Shown here: positions 1 to 9,273 of the stretch, one piece after another | How positions within the stretch are numbered: the stretch's first letter is position 1 | Layout of the letters: each line of letters starts with the position of its first letter | Assembly (NCBI RefSeq): GCF_024349685.1 | Contig: NZ_AP025944.1 | Span: 4,408,001 to 4,472,000, forward strand | Direction of reading: 5' to 3' | Length of the DNA stretch: 64,000 nucleotides | Origin: Pseudomonas sp. LRP2-20 | GTDB taxonomy: Bacteria; Pseudomonadota; Gammaproteobacteria; Pseudomonadales; Pseudomonadaceae | Notes under the pieces: model-generated | Databases searched by the model: none | Told to the model about the DNA's origin: nothing | The model's input: only the letters and a program-made list of their open reading frames with translations | Translations under genes and position numbers: made by a program

Positions 1-314
1 CGGAAGCCGTATTCATCCAGCGCCCAAGGGGCGTGCTCACGGCTCGAACCGCAGCCGAAGTTCTCCCGCGCCAGCAGCACGCTGGCACCTTGGTAACGCG
101 CATGGTTGAGCACGAACTCCTGGTTCAGCGGGCGCTTGCTGTTGTCCTGGTACGGCTGGCCGACATCCAGGTAACGCCACTCGTCGAACAGGTTGGGGCC
201 GAAACCGGTGCGCTTGATCGACTTGAGGAACTGCTTGGGGATGATCTGATCGGTGTCGACGTTGGCACGATCCAACGGCGCGACGAGACCGGTGTGCTGG
301 GTAAAGGCTTTCAT
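1..314 (-). CDS. leuD: 3-isopropylmalate dehydratase small subunit (partial)
   Basis: This is the N-terminal part of LeuD, the small subunit that pairs with LeuC to isomerise 2-isopropylmalate to 3-isopropylmalate in leucine synthesis. The minus-strand translation begins [20 protein letters not shown] and contains the family signatures DQIIPKQFL and [15 protein letters not shown]. The gene runs off the left edge of the window, so the C-terminal half is not seen. The ATG at 314 overlaps the leuC stop as ATGA, which indicates translational coupling within a leuCD operon. Confidence 0.97.
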   Translation of the reverse strand, partial: MKAFTQHTGLVAPLDRANVDTDQIIPKQFLKSIKRTGFGPNLFDEWRYLDVGQPYQDNSKRPLNQEFVLNHARYQGASVLLARENFGCGSSREHAPWALDEYGF

Positions 315-1744
315 GCTGCGCTCCCTTGGATCAACTCGCGGACATCGATGAAGTGGCCGGTCACCGCGGCAGCGGCAGCCATGGCCGGGCTGACCAGGTG
401 GGTACGACCACCGGCCCCCTGACGGCCCTCGAAGTTGCGGTTGGAGGTGGACGCGCAGTGCTCGCCGCTTTCCAGGCGGTCCGGGTTCATCGCCAGGCAC
501 ATCGAGCAGCCAGGTTCACGCCATTCGAAACCCGCCTCGAGGAAGATCTTGTCCAGGCCTTCACGCTCGGCCTGGGCCTTGACCAGGCCCGAGCCAGGCA
601 CCACCAGCGCCTGCTTGACCGTCGCGGCGACCTTGCGGCCCTTGGCAATTGCGGCGGCAGCGCGCAGGTCTTCGATACGCGAGTTGGTGCAAGAACCGAT
701 GAACACGCGGTCGAGCTTGATGTCGGTGATTGCCTGGTTGGCGGCGAGGCCCATGTACTTCAGGGCGCGCTCGATCGAACCACGCTTGATCAGGTCTGGC
801 TCGGCGGCCGGGTCCGGCACGCGCTGATCCACGGCCAGCACCATCTCCGGCGAAGTCCCCCAGCTGACTTGCGGCTTGATCTGCGCAGCGTCGAGCTCGA
901 CCACGGTGTCGAACACGGCATCGTCGTCGGAAACCAGGTCCTTCCACGCTTCGACGGCACGCTTCCAGTCCTCGCCCTTCGGCGCATAAGGGCGGCCTTC
1001 AACATAGGCCACGGTGGTGGCGTCGGTCGCCACCAGGCCAACCCGGGCACCGGCTTCGATCGACATGTTGCAGATGGTCATGCGGCCTTCCATCGACAAT
1101 TCGCGGATGGCGCTGCCGGCGAACTCCATGGCGTGGCCGTTACCACCGGCGGTGCCGATCTTGCCGATCACGGCCAGCACGATGTCCTTGGCGGTGACGC
1201 CGGCCGGCAACTGGCCTTCGACACGCACCAGCATGTTCTTCATCTTCTTGGCGACCAGGCACTGGGTGGCGAGCACGTGCTCCACCTCGGACGTGCCGAT
1301 GCCATGGGCCAGGGCACCGAAAGCGCCGTGGGTGGAGGTGTGCGAGTCGCCGCAGACCACGGTCATGCCCGGCAAGGTGGCGCCCTGCTCGGGGCTGATG
1401 ACGTGGACGATGCCCTGGCGCTCGTCGTTCATCTTGAATTCGACGATGCCATATTCGTCACAGTTCTCATCGAGGGTCTGCACCTGCAGGCGCGACACCT
1501 GGTCGACGATGGCCTCGATGCCGCCCTTGCGCTCTGGCGTGGTCGGCACGTTGTGATCCGGGGTGGCGATGTTGGCATCGATGCGCCACGGCTTGCGGTT
1601 GGCCAGGCGCAGGCCTTCGAAGGCCTGGGGCGACGTCACTTCGTGAATGATATGGCGGTCGATGTAGATCAAGGACGAGCCGTCATCACGGCGCTTGACC
1701 TCATGGGCTTCCCAGAGTTTGTCGTAGAGCGTTTTGCCAGCCAT
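311..1744 (-). CDS. leuC: 3-isopropylmalate dehydratase large subunit
   Basis: LeuC is the aconitase-family large subunit of isopropylmalate isomerase (leucine pathway, cytosolic) and carries the [4Fe-4S] cluster. The 477-residue product has the aconitase signatures [15 protein letters not shown] and [13 protein letters not shown], and the cluster cysteines in GSCTN and GCSMC. The ATG at 1744 was chosen over an in-frame start 15 nt upstream because GAGGA lies at normal spacing before it and the product then begins [14 protein letters not shown], typical of the family. leuD overlaps its stop codon. A divergent LysR gene lies upstream, and a sigma70-like promoter is visible at 1802-1830. Confidence 0.97.
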   Translation of the reverse strand: MAGKTLYDKLWEAHEVKRRDDGSSLIYIDRHIIHEVTSPQAFEGLRLANRKPWRIDANIATPDHNVPTTPERKGGIEAIVDQVSRLQVQTLDENCDEYGIVEFKMNDERQGIVHVISPEQGATLPGMTVVCGDSHTSTHGAFGALAHGIGTSEVEHVLATQCLVAKKMKNMLVRVEGQLPAGVTAKDIVLAVIGKIGTAGGNGHAMEFAGSAIRELSMEGRMTICNMSIEAGARVGLVATDATTVAYVEGRPYAPKGEDWKRAVEAWKDLVSDDDAVFDTVVELDAAQIKPQVSWGTSPEMVLAVDQRVPDPAAEPDLIKRGSIERALKYMGLAANQAITDIKLDRVFIGSCTNSRIEDLRAAAAIAKGRKVAATVKQALVVPGSGLVKAQAEREGLDKIFLEAGFEWREPGCSMCLAMNPDRLESGEHCASTSNRNFEGRQGAGGRTHLVSPAMAAAAAVTGHFIDVRELIQGSAA

Positions 1745-1801
1745 CAGACTGTTCCTCATCAGCGTCTTTCTATGCCAAAGACCCCTTGGCTTGTACGGAC
1801 G

Positions 1802-1830
1802 ATGCTATGGGGTTAGATTGAATAACTCAA
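1802..1830 (-). promoter_or_regulatory. Putative sigma70 promoter of leuCD
   Basis: Read on the minus strand, TTGAGT (1825-1830) and TAGCAT (1802-1807) are separated by 17 nt and lie about 60 nt upstream of the leuC ATG. The site sits in the divergent leuC/LysR intergenic region, so the LysR product may act here. No LysR box was assigned with confidence. Confidence 0.5.
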
Positions 1831-1875
1831 ATTCATAATTTTTATGCTTTGGATAACCAACAGGAATTCGACACC

Positions 1876-2754
1876 GTGGACCTGGCCAACCTGAGTGCCT
1901 TCATCGCCATTGCCGAGACTGGCAGCTTTTCCGGTGCCGGCGAACGCCTGTTCCTGACCCAGCCGGCCATCAGCAAACGCATCGCCGGGCTGGAGCAGCA
2001 ACTGGATGTGCGCCTGTTCGACCGCCTGGGTCGCGAGGTCACCCTGACCGAAGCCGGCCGCGCCCTGCTGCCGCGCGCCTACCAGATCCTCAACGTCCTC
2101 GATGATACCCGACGGGCGCTGACCAACCTCAACGGCGAGGTGAGCGGTCGCCTGACCCTGGCTACCAGCCACCATATCGGCCTGCACCGCCTGCCGCCGC
2201 TGTTGCGGGCATTCACCCGCCAGCACCCCGCCGTGGCCCTGGATATTCAGTTCATGGATTCGGAACAGGCCTACGATGAGATTCTCCATGGCCGCGCTGA
2301 AATCGCCGTCATCACCCTCGCCCCCGAGCCGCACCACCTGGTCAGGGCCGTGCCGGTGTGGGACGACGCCCTGGATTTCGTGGCGGCGCCCGAGCATCCG
2401 CTGGCCAGCAACCACGCGGTCAGCCTGGCCGACGTCGCCCGCCACCCGGCGGTATTCCCCGGCGGCAACACCTTCACCCACCACATTGTGCAGCGCCTGT
2501 TCGAAAGCCAGGGCCTGACGCCGAACATCGCCATGAGCACCAACTACCTGGAAACCATCAAGATGATGGTATCGATCGGCCTGGCCTGGAGCGTGCTACC
2601 CCGGACCATGCTGGATGATCAGGTTGCACCCATCGCTTTGCCCGGCATACAGCTGTCGCGCCAGCTAGGCTACATTCTGCACACGGAGCGAACGCTATCG
2701 AACGCTGCAAGGGCCTTCATGGCCCTGCTCGACAGCCACGCAGGGTCCGCCTGA
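1876..2754 (+). CDS. LysR-family transcriptional regulator
   Basis: This is a LysR-type regulator with an N-terminal winged HTH (about residues 3-60; SGAGERLFLTQPAISKRI is the recognition region) and a periplasmic-binding-protein-like effector domain. I chose the GTG at 1876 (292 aa, MDLANLSAFIAIAETGSFS), which matches the usual family start and has AGGA about 10 nt upstream. An in-frame TTG at 1849 would add nine residues. It is divergent from leuCD, so control of leucine-pathway expression is plausible but inferred only from position. Confidence 0.88.
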   Translation: MDLANLSAFIAIAETGSFSGAGERLFLTQPAISKRIAGLEQQLDVRLFDRLGREVTLTEAGRALLPRAYQILNVLDDTRRALTNLNGEVSGRLTLATSHHIGLHRLPPLLRAFTRQHPAVALDIQFMDSEQAYDEILHGRAEIAVITLAPEPHHLVRAVPVWDDALDFVAAPEHPLASNHAVSLADVARHPAVFPGGNTFTHHIVQRLFESQGLTPNIAMSTNYLETIKMMVSIGLAWSVLPRTMLDDQVAPIALPGIQLSRQLGYILHTERTLSNAARAFMALLDSHAGSA

Positions 2755-2815
2755 CCGGTCGTCAGCTCGGCATTTCCAACTCAAGGACGCGTCACACGCC
2801 AAAGGTCTGGTACCA

Positions 2816-5800
2816 ATGCCCAAATCAGCAAATCGCTTTCCGCGCCTGCCGCGCATCCCTGCGGCCGACCCACAGGAATCGGAGCAGGCGTGGCAGAACG
2901 CCCCGCAGTTGCTGGCCGCGCTCAATGGCGCACGCCTGGGCGCCTGGCTATGGGATATCGACACCGGCCGCATCAGCTGGTCACGGGGTACCCAGGCGCT
3001 GTTCGGCTTCGACCCGCAACGCCCGTTGCCCAACGACATCGACTACCTGGACCTGCTGCCAGAGGAAGACCGCGCTCGAACCCGCCAGCTGTTCCACGCA
3101 GTGGTCAATGGCGAGCCAGTGGAACAGGCCATGCGCCATCGTATCCGCTGGCCGGACGGTAGCCTGCACTGGCTGGAAATCAACGGCAGCCTGACCCACG
3201 ACCGCCATGGCCGCCGGCAGATGATCGGGGTGATCCGCGAAATCACCCGCCAGCGTGAACGGGAAACCGCGCTGATCAACTCGGAAAAACGCTTCGCCAC
3301 GCTGTTCCACCTGAGCCCCAACGCCATTTTGCTGAGCCGCCGCCAGGACGGCATGATCATCGAGGTCAACCAGCACTTCGAAGACATGTTCGGCTGGCCC
3401 GGCGGCCAGGTGATCGGCAAGACCAGCATCGAACTGGGGCTGTGGGTCAACCCCGAACAACGCCATCAGGTCATCGAGGCCACCCGCAGCAACCACGGCC
3501 CGGCGATCATGGAGGTGCAGTTCCGCGCCAGCACCGGCAAGCTCCACGACGGCATCCTGTGCACCCAGAGCATCGACATGGAGGGCGTCACCTACCTGAT
3601 CAGCACCTTCGTCGACACCACTGAACGCAAACGCGCCGAGCAGGCCCTCAAGGACAGCCAGGAGCGCCTCGACCTGGCGCTGGACTCGGCGCAGCTGGGC
3701 ACTTGGGACTGGCACATCCCCAGCGGCATGCTCTACGGCTCGGCCCGCGCCGCGCAACTGCACGGGCTGGACCCGGTCCCCTTCCATGAATCGTTCGATT
3801 CGTTCTTCGAAGGTGTGCCAGAGCATGAACGTGCCAGCATGCGCCAGGCCTACCGCAGCCTGCGAGAAGGCCCGGCCGGCAATTACCAGATCACCTACCG
3901 CGTGCAGCTGGAAAACGGCGCCTCGCGCTACATCGAAAGCCGTGCACGCCTTTATCGCGACGACCAGGGCAACCCGTTGCGCATGGCCGGCACCTTGCTC
4001 GATATCACCGAACAGGTGGAACGCGAACAGCGCCTGAGTGCCTCGGAAGAGAAGTTCGCCAGCCTGTTCCAGGTCAGCCCCGACCCGATCTGCGTGACCC
4101 GCCAGGACACTGGCCAGTTCATCGAGATCAACCCGGCCTTCACCCAGACCTTCGGCTGGACTGCCGAGCAGGTAATCGGCCGCACTGCCGAAGAGATCGG
4201 CCTGTGGGCCGAGTCGATCGAACGCGCCCAGCGCATCGAACGGGTGATCCGCGAGCAGGCGCTGAGCAATGTCGCGGTGGTGGTCAACCACCGCAATGGC
4301 GCGCCGCTGACCTGCGTGATCGCCAGCCGCCTGATCAGCGTCGACGACCAGCCGTGCAGCGTCACCACCTTGCGCGACATCACCCAGCAACAGCGTGCCG
4401 AGGCGGCGCTCAAATCCAGCGAAGAGAAGTTCGCCAAGGCCTTCCACTCCAGCCCCGACGCCATCACCATCACCGAACGCCGCAGCGGCCGCTACCTGGA
4501 GGTCAACGACGGCTTCTGCCGGCTGACCGGCTACAGCACCGCCGAAGTGATCGGCCGCAGCGTCTATGAAATCGGCATCTGGGCCGACGACAAGCAGCGC
4601 AGCGCCTTGCTCGGCGAGCTCAAGGAACGCGGCCGGGTGCACCACCGGGAGATGCTCGGGCGCAACAAGCGCGGCGACATCCTCACCGTGGAGGTGTCGG
4701 TGGAGCCGATCAGCCTCAACGAAGTTGACTGCCTGCTGCTGACCGCCCGCGATGTCAGCCAGTTGAAGAACGCCCAGGCGCAGATCCGCCACCTGGCCTA
4801 CCACGACCCGCTGACCAACCTGCCCAACCGCGCCTTGCTGATGGACCGCCTGAGCCAGCAGATCGCCCTGTTGCGCCGGCACAACCTGCGTGGCGCGCTG
4901 CTGTTCCTGGACCTCGACCACTTCAAGCACATCAACGACTCGCTCGGCCACCCGGTGGGCGACACCGTGCTGAAAATCATCACCGCACGGCTGGAGGCCA
5001 GCGTGCGCCTGGAAGACACCGTGGCGCGCCTCGGTGGCGATGAGTTCGTGGTGCTGCTCAGCGGCCTGGAAGGCAGCCGCGAAGCGGTGGAAAGCAAGGT
5101 CCGCGAGCTGGCTGACACCCTGCGCGAACTGCTGGCCGAACCGATGTCGCTGGACGGCCAGCGCCTGCAGGTGACGCCGAGCATCGGCGTGGCACTGATC
5201 CCCGACCACGGCGCGACGCCGGCCGACCTGCTCAAGCGCGCCGATATAGCCCTGTACCGGGCCAAGGATTCCGGGCGCAACACCACCCAGCTGTTCCACA
5301 CCACCATGCAAAAGGCCGCCAGCGAGCGCCTGCGCATGGAAAGCGACCTGCGCCTGGCCCTGGCCCGTGGCGAGCTGGCCTTGCATTTCCAGCCCCAGGT
5401 CGATGCCCGCGACAATCGCATCATCGGTGCCGAAGTGCTGCTGCGCTGGCACCATCCGCAACTGGGCCAGCAACCGCCTGCGCAGTTCATTCAGGTACTG
5501 GAAGAAAGCGGCCTGATACTCGAAGTTGGCAGCTGGATCCTCGACGAAGCCTGCGATGCCTGCGCGCGCATGCTGGAAGACCGCCTGATCGACGCCAATG
5601 ATTTCAGCCTGTGCGTGAACATCAGCCCGCGGCAGTTCCGCCAGAACGACTTCGTCGAGCGGGTGCTGCGCAGCCTGGACGACTACCGCCTGCCGCGGCA
5701 CATGCTGAAGCTGGAGATCACCGAGGGCATCGTCATCCAGAACCTTGAAGACACCATCAGCAAGATGCGTGAACTCAAGCGCTACGGCGTGAGTTTCGCC

Positions 5801-6112
5801 ATGGACGACTTCGGCACCGGCTACTCCTCGCTGACTTACCTCAAACGCCTGCCGGTGGATGTGCTGAAAATCGACCAGACCTTCGTCCGCGATGCCCCGG
5901 AAGACCCCAACGATGCAGAAATTGTCCGCGCCATCGTGGCCATGGCCCGCAGCCTTGACCTTGCAGTGATTGCCGAAGGGGTGGAATTGACCGAGCAACT
6001 GGCGTTTCTCGAGCGCCTGGGCTGCCACCTTTACCAAGGCTACCTGCACAGCCGGCCACTGCCGCTGCAGGAGTTCAGGCAGATGCTGATGGAAGCACCG
6101 GCGGATTACTGA
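2816..6112 (+). CDS. Multi-PAS GGDEF/EAL cyclic-di-GMP protein
   Basis: A 1098-residue soluble signalling protein with about five consecutive PAS/PAC modules (residues about 30-150, 155-275, 280-400, 405-525 and 530-650), then a GGDEF domain (about 660-830) and an EAL domain (about 845-1090). The cyclase motif is intact (RLGGDEFVVLL). The EAL signature reads EVLLRW, a tolerated variant, and the phosphodiesterase residues in NISPRQF, LEITEG, DDFGTGYSS and KIDQTFV are present. It may therefore make and/or degrade c-di-GMP. No signal peptide or membrane span is visible, so sensing is probably cytoplasmic through PAS-bound ligands. It stands alone and ends at a strong hairpin shared with the convergent hsp20 gene. 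Confidence 0.93.
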   Translation: MPKSANRFPRLPRIPAADPQESEQAWQNAPQLLAALNGARLGAWLWDIDTGRISWSRGTQALFGFDPQRPLPNDIDYLDLLPEEDRARTRQLFHAVVNGEPVEQAMRHRIRWPDGSLHWLEINGSLTHDRHGRRQMIGVIREITRQRERETALINSEKRFATLFHLSPNAILLSRRQDGMIIEVNQHFEDMFGWPGGQVIGKTSIELGLWVNPEQRHQVIEATRSNHGPAIMEVQFRASTGKLHDGILCTQSIDMEGVTYLISTFVDTTERKRAEQALKDSQERLDLALDSAQLGTWDWHIPSGMLYGSARAAQLHGLDPVPFHESFDSFFEGVPEHERASMRQAYRSLREGPAGNYQITYRVQLENGASRYIESRARLYRDDQGNPLRMAGTLLDITEQVEREQRLSASEEKFASLFQVSPDPICVTRQDTGQFIEINPAFTQTFGWTAEQVIGRTAEEIGLWAESIERAQRIERVIREQALSNVAVVVNHRNGAPLTCVIASRLISVDDQPCSVTTLRDITQQQRAEAALKSSEEKFAKAFHSSPDAITITERRSGRYLEVNDGFCRLTGYSTAEVIGRSVYEIGIWADDKQRSALLGELKERGRVHHREMLGRNKRGDILTVEVSVEPISLNEVDCLLLTARDVSQLKNAQAQIRHLAYHDPLTNLPNRALLMDRLSQQIALLRRHNLRGALLFLDLDHFKHINDSLGHPVGDTVLKIITARLEASVRLEDTVARLGGDEFVVLLSGLEGSREAVESKVRELADTLRELLAEPMSLDGQRLQVTPSIGVALIPDHGATPADLLKRADIALYRAKDSGRNTTQLFHTTMQKAASERLRMESDLRLALARGELALHFQPQVDARDNRIIGAEVLLRWHHPQLGQQPPAQFIQVLEESGLILEVGSWILDEACDACARMLEDRLIDANDFSLCVNISPRQFRQNDFVERVLRSLDDYRLPRHMLKLEITEGIVIQNLEDTISKMRELKRYGVSFAMDDFGTGYSSLTYLKRLPVDVLKIDQTFVRDAPEDPNDAEIVRAIVAMARSLDLAVIAEGVELTEQLAFLERLGCHLYQGYLHSRPLPLQEFRQMLMEAPADY

Positions 6113-6117
6113 AACGC

Positions 6118-6149
6118 AGAAAGGGCACCCGAAGGTGCCCTTTCTTTCA
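6118..6149. terminator. Bidirectional intrinsic terminator between the c-di-GMP gene and hsp20
   Basis: A 12-bp perfect stem (AGAAAGGGCACC, 6118-6129, and GGTGCCCTTTCT, 6134-6145) closes a 4-nt loop and is flanked by A- and T-rich sequence on both sides. It sits 5 nt after the stop of the upstream gene and about 25 nt beyond the hsp20 stop. Confidence 0.88.
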
Positions 6150-6174
6150 TCCTACCGGGCTTGGCCCGAAGGGA

Positions 6175-6618
6175 TCAGTTCAATGCAGGCTGGTCGCCAT
6201 TGATCGGGATACGCTTGGCCTTGGCTTCTTCCGGCACGATGCGCAGCAGGTCGATGCTGAGCAGGCCGTTGGCCAGGCCCGCCGATTTGACCTCGATGTG
6301 GTCTGCCAGGCGGAACGACAGCTTGAAAGCGCGCTGGGCGATACCCTGGTGCAGGTAGGTCACTTCAGCGGTGGCGCTTTCGCGCTTGCCACCGATCACG
6401 GTCAGGACGCCCTTTTCGACTTGCAGGTCGAGGTCCTGCTCCTGGAAACCGGCTGCGGCAACCACGATGCGATAGTGGTCATCGCCATGTTTTTCCACGT
6501 TGTAGGGAGGGTAGCTGCTACCCGCCTCATTACGTGCCGCGGACTCGAACAGGTCGTTGAAACGGTCGAAGCCAACGGAATGGCGGAACAGTGGAGCGAG
6601 AGAGAAAGCGCTAGTCAT
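6175..6618 (-). CDS. ibpA: Small heat-shock protein, Hsp20/IbpA family
   Basis: A 147-residue alpha-crystallin-domain chaperone that holds aggregating proteins for refolding. It opens MTSAFSLAPLFRHSVGFDRF, typical of Pseudomonas IbpA. YNVEKHGDDHYRIVVAAAGF and GIAQRAFKLSFRLADH mark the core domain, and the C-terminal IPI-type anchor appears as KRIPING. Two ATGs are possible. The one at 6618 is 9 nt from AGGAG, while the one at 6624 is only 3 nt away, so 6618 is preferred. Upstream lie a sigma32-like promoter and a ROSE-type thermometer, so heat control at both transcription and translation is expected. Confidence 0.93.
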   Translation of the reverse strand: MTSAFSLAPLFRHSVGFDRFNDLFESAARNEAGSSYPPYNVEKHGDDHYRIVVAAAGFQEQDLDLQVEKGVLTVIGGKRESATAEVTYLHQGIAQRAFKLSFRLADHIEVKSAGLANGLLSIDLLRIVPEEAKAKRIPINGDQPALN

Positions 6619-6682
6619 GGTCATAAACTCCTGAAATTCAGCAAGTAGGTCATTGCGCGACCCGACTTCGGCATCGCGTACT
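6619..6682 (-). ncRNA. ROSE-type RNA thermometer in the ibpA 5' UTR
   Basis: The mRNA sequence just before the start reads UUGCUGAAUUUCAGGAG. UUGCU can pair with AGGAG through U-A, C-G, G-G, U-A and U-G, which is the defining ROSE hairpin with its mismatched G-G pair masking the Shine-Dalgarno sequence. A more stable upstream hairpin (GCGA..CCGA / UCGG..UCGC) precedes it. ROSE elements before ibpA-type genes of Pseudomonas are established. The 5' end is inferred from the promoter position. Confidence 0.85.
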
Positions 6683-6688
6683 AAAGAG

Positions 6689-6714
6689 ATATGGCCAGCG
6701 GGAAAGCTTTCAAG
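6689..6714 (-). promoter_or_regulatory. Putative sigma32 heat-shock promoter of ibpA
   Basis: On the minus strand CTTGAAA (6708-6714) is followed, after 13 nt, by CCATAT (6689-6694) within GGCCATAT. This is close to the sigma32 consensus CTTGAAA-N(11-15)-CCCCATNT. It lies about 70 nt upstream of the ibpA start. Confidence 0.75.
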
Positions 6715-6746
6715 AGGAACGAGGAAAAAATCTTGATTCAGCTTTT

Positions 6747-6791
6747 GATCTGATGGCCTCTTCGCGGGCAAGCCCGCGAAGAGGCCAGATC
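6747..6791. repeat. P. putida-type REP palindrome
   Basis: Near-perfect palindrome with inner arms GGCCTCTTCGCGGGC (6755-6769) and its complement (6772-6786), plus outer GATCT/AGATC. It covers the last bases of dusC including its stop codon. It may stabilise the 3' end of the dusC transcript. No U-tract supports a terminator. Confidence 0.8.
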
Positions 6792-7761
6792 AGGCAACAC
6801 AAGACTCGAAGGAAGTCACCTCAACCCCAAGCAACCGGCTGATGCGGGCGCAATCATCCTCTCGGCGCAATTCGGCAAACAGCACCACTGCCTCGGGATA
6901 ACTGCGGGTCAGCATCGCCAGCCACTGTTTCATCCGCCCCGGCGCATAGCGCGGCGACAGCTTGGCCTGGGCCTGGCGCCAGAACTCGCGCAGCAACGGC
7001 AGCAACTGATCCCAGCTCATCGGCTGGTACTCGCGCCCATCCCGTGCCGCTGCAATCTGCAAGGCCAGGTCCGGACGTGATACCAACCCGCGCCCCAGCA
7101 TGATGTCCTCGGCACCGCTGACCTCGCGGCAGCGCCGCCAGTCGTCGACGGTCCAGATTTCACCGTTGGCGAACACGGGCACCTGGACCACATCCTGCAC
7201 CCGCGCCACCCACTCCCAATGGGCGGGCGGCTTGTAGCCTTCAACCTTGGTCCGCGCATGCACCACCAGGTGCGCCGAACCGCCCTCGGCCAAGGCCGTG
7301 GCACAATCCAGCGCGCCGTCCGGGCTGTCGAAGCCCAGGCGCATCTTGGAGGTGACCGGGATATGCGCCGGTACCGCGCGCCGCACTTCACGCACGATGG
7401 CATGCAGCAGCTCCGGCTCCTTGAGCAGTACCGCACCGCCACGCGACTTGTTCACGGTCTTGGCCGGGCAGCCAAAGTTCAGGTCGATGACCGGCGCACC
7501 CAGTTCGCAGGCCAGCGCAGCGTTCTCCGCCAGGCATACCGGGTCCGAACCCAGCAACTGCACGCGCATCGGCACGCCGGCCGCCGTGCGCGCCCCCTGA
7601 CGCAGCTCAGGGGCGAGCTTGTCGAACGAGGAAGCCGGCAGCAGGCGGTCGCACACGCGGATGAACTCGGTGACGCACCAATCGATGCCGCCCACTCGGG
7701 TCAGGACGTCGCGCAGGATGTTGTCGACCAGCCCCTCCATGGGGGCCAGGGCAATTTGCAT
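6790..7761 (-). CDS. dusC: tRNA-dihydrouridine synthase, DusC type
   Basis: A 323-residue FMN enzyme that reduces a uridine in the tRNA D-loop. In the DusC subfamily the target is U16, with NADPH as reductant. The N-terminus [14 protein letters not shown] is the TIM-barrel FMN site. [19 protein letters not shown] holds the catalytic cysteine, and the later segment around [13 protein letters not shown] is the second phosphate-binding region. Length and N-terminus fit DusC rather than DusA or DusB. It is a single gene on the minus strand, and its stop lies within a REP palindrome. Confidence 0.92.
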   Translation of the reverse strand: MQIALAPMEGLVDNILRDVLTRVGGIDWCVTEFIRVCDRLLPASSFDKLAPELRQGARTAAGVPMRVQLLGSDPVCLAENAALACELGAPVIDLNFGCPAKTVNKSRGGAVLLKEPELLHAIVREVRRAVPAHIPVTSKMRLGFDSPDGALDCATALAEGGSAHLVVHARTKVEGYKPPAHWEWVARVQDVVQVPVFANGEIWTVDDWRRCREVSGAEDIMLGRGLVSRPDLALQIAAARDGREYQPMSWDQLLPLLREFWRQAQAKLSPRYAPGRMKQWLAMLTRSYPEAVVLFAELRREDDCARISRLLGVEVTSFESCVA

Positions 7762-7812
7762 GTCTGGGTCTCGGCGGAAAAAGGCCGCAGTCTAGCAAAA
7801 AAAGCCGCCGTC

Positions 7813-8247
7813 TCAGCTGCCGATCAGCGCCGGCCCGTAGCCGTCGAGGAATTCGGCCGGCATACGCTTGGGCTTGCCGCTGGACAACTCGATGCAGGCG
7901 AAGGTGGTCTGCGCGCGCAGCAAGGTCACGCCGTCGCGCGGGCGCTTGAGCTGAAAGCGCCGGGTCATGCGCAGGCGCTGGTCCCAGTCGATGATCCAGG
8001 TGGCCAGTTGCAGCTCATCGTCCTCGTAGCCGGCGGCGAGGTAGTCGATTTCGTGGCGCACCACTGCCATGGCCCGGTCCAGGCGCCGGTATTCGGCCAG
8101 ATCCAGGCCCAGGCGCTGGGAGTGGCGCCAGGCGCAGCGCTCCAGCCAGGTGACGTAGACCGCATTGTTGGCGTGGCCGAGGCCGTCGATGTCCTCGCTG
8201 CCGACGCGCAGGTCGATGATGAATGGCGTTGCCAGGTCCCAGCTCAT
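7813..8247 (-). CDS. Acyl-CoA thioesterase, YbgC/4HBT hotdog family
   Basis: A 144-residue single hotdog-fold protein. The DIDGLGHANNAVYVTWLE segment carries the DxxGHxNNxxY active-site motif of 4-hydroxybenzoyl-CoA/YbgC-type thioesterases. It is predicted to be cytosolic and to hydrolyse an acyl-CoA; the substrate cannot be read from sequence. It lies 51 bp upstream (in coding direction) of dusC, and a REP element separates it from the alpha/beta hydrolase gene. Confidence 0.85.
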   Translation of the reverse strand: MSWDLATPFIIDLRVGSEDIDGLGHANNAVYVTWLERCAWRHSQRLGLDLAEYRRLDRAMAVVRHEIDYLAAGYEDDELQLATWIIDWDQRLRMTRRFQLKRPRDGVTLLRAQTTFACIELSSGKPKRMPAEFLDGYGPALIGS

Positions 8248-8320
8248 GCCTGCTTCCTTGAAGGAAAACTGGATTTAGCATGGCCAAGTGGGCAAATGTC
8301 CAGCCTTTGTGGTGGATTAG

Positions 8321-8370
8321 CGGGCCTCTTCGCGGGCAAGTCGGGGCGCCGAACCGCCGCTCCCACAGGT
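8321..8370. repeat. REP element, variant single copy
   Basis: Contains GGCCTCTTCGCGGG, then a variant tail with TCGGGGCGCCGAACCGCCGC and CTCCCACAGG. The same variant recurs as the left half of the REP pair at 15.23 kb. It lies between the thioesterase gene and the hydrolase gene. Confidence 0.7.
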
Positions 8371-8415
8371 ATCGCGCCAGATTCTAAAAATTGAGCAAGA
8401 CCGTTGCTCCCACAG

Positions 8416-9249
8416 TCAAGCGCTCTGCCGCGCCGGTGCAGCTGCGCGAGCAAGCAATTCGAGCACCGCCTCGCTCAGACGCGGGTCGGCCAATACGCGC
8501 TGGTGCCCACCCTCTTCCAACAGCATCAGGCGGCTGTCGAACCAGGCCTTGTGGATGGCCTGCGCCTCAGCGGCGGGCACCAGTGCGTCATCGGCGGCAT
8601 GCACCACCAGGCCCGGCAGTTCCAGCTGATAGCCACTGACATCAAGGCGAGCGATCTGCATGCCGACATCCTGCTCGACCTGGCGAATGAAGGCCGCCCT
8701 GGCCCGCGCCGGCAAGCCCAGACGATGGGCAAAACCACGCAGCACACCGAGCAGCTGCGCCGGTGCCGCAATGCTCACGGCAGCCTCGGCACGCAGCCCC
8801 ATCTGCAGCGCTAACAGCACGCTGGCGCCGCCCATGGAATGGCCGATCACGGCACGCAGCGGCGGCAGCTCTGCGGCTGCTTCCAGCAGCGCCCGGGCAA
8901 ACAGCACCACATGCGCCTGCTGCCCAGGCGAGCGGCCATGGCCCGGGCCTTCCAGCGACACCACGGTGTGCCCGGCCTGCACCAGGGTTTCGATCAATGC
9001 CGCAAACTGGGTCGGGCGCCCTTCCCAGCCATGCATCAACAACACCGTCGGCCCCTTGCCCCAGCGCAAGGCCGACAGGCCGAAGCGCAATGTGATGCGC
9101 TCGGCGCTGGCCAGCAGTGGCAGCTCCCATTGCCGGGGCGGCAGGTTGCGCGGGGTCATGAAGGCACGGCGCATCTTGCCGGCAACATGCTCGGGGGCCA
9201 GTCGGCCGAGGGTGCCATTAACGCCACGAATCCAGCTCAGGGTAGTCAT
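8416..9249 (-). CDS. Alpha/beta hydrolase
   Basis: A 277-residue alpha/beta-hydrolase. The nucleophile elbow GHSMGGAS places the catalytic serine at residue 138. The oxyanion region is LLMHGWEGRPTQ, and the acid and histidine are probably in HAADDALVP and EEGGHQRVL. There is no signal peptide, so it is cytosolic. The substrate is unknown. It starts 24 nt downstream of the TetR-family gene on the same strand, so the pair probably forms one operon with the repressor first. Confidence 0.85.
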   Translation of the reverse strand: MTTLSWIRGVNGTLGRLAPEHVAGKMRRAFMTPRNLPPRQWELPLLASAERITLRFGLSALRWGKGPTVLLMHGWEGRPTQFAALIETLVQAGHTVVSLEGPGHGRSPGQQAHVVLFARALLEAAAELPPLRAVIGHSMGGASVLLALQMGLRAEAAVSIAAPAQLLGVLRGFAHRLGLPARARAAFIRQVEQDVGMQIARLDVSGYQLELPGLVVHAADDALVPAAEAQAIHKAWFDSRLMLLEEGGHQRVLADPRLSEAVLELLARAAAPARQSA

Positions 9250-9273
9250 CGCCTTGCTCCAGGATCAGGGGTA

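Noticed and set aside
2981..6049. Long minus-strand open frame (1022 codons) opposite the GGDEF/EAL gene
   Set aside because: Antisense shadow of a high-GC gene, His/Val/Ala/Gln-rich, with no motif or start signal.
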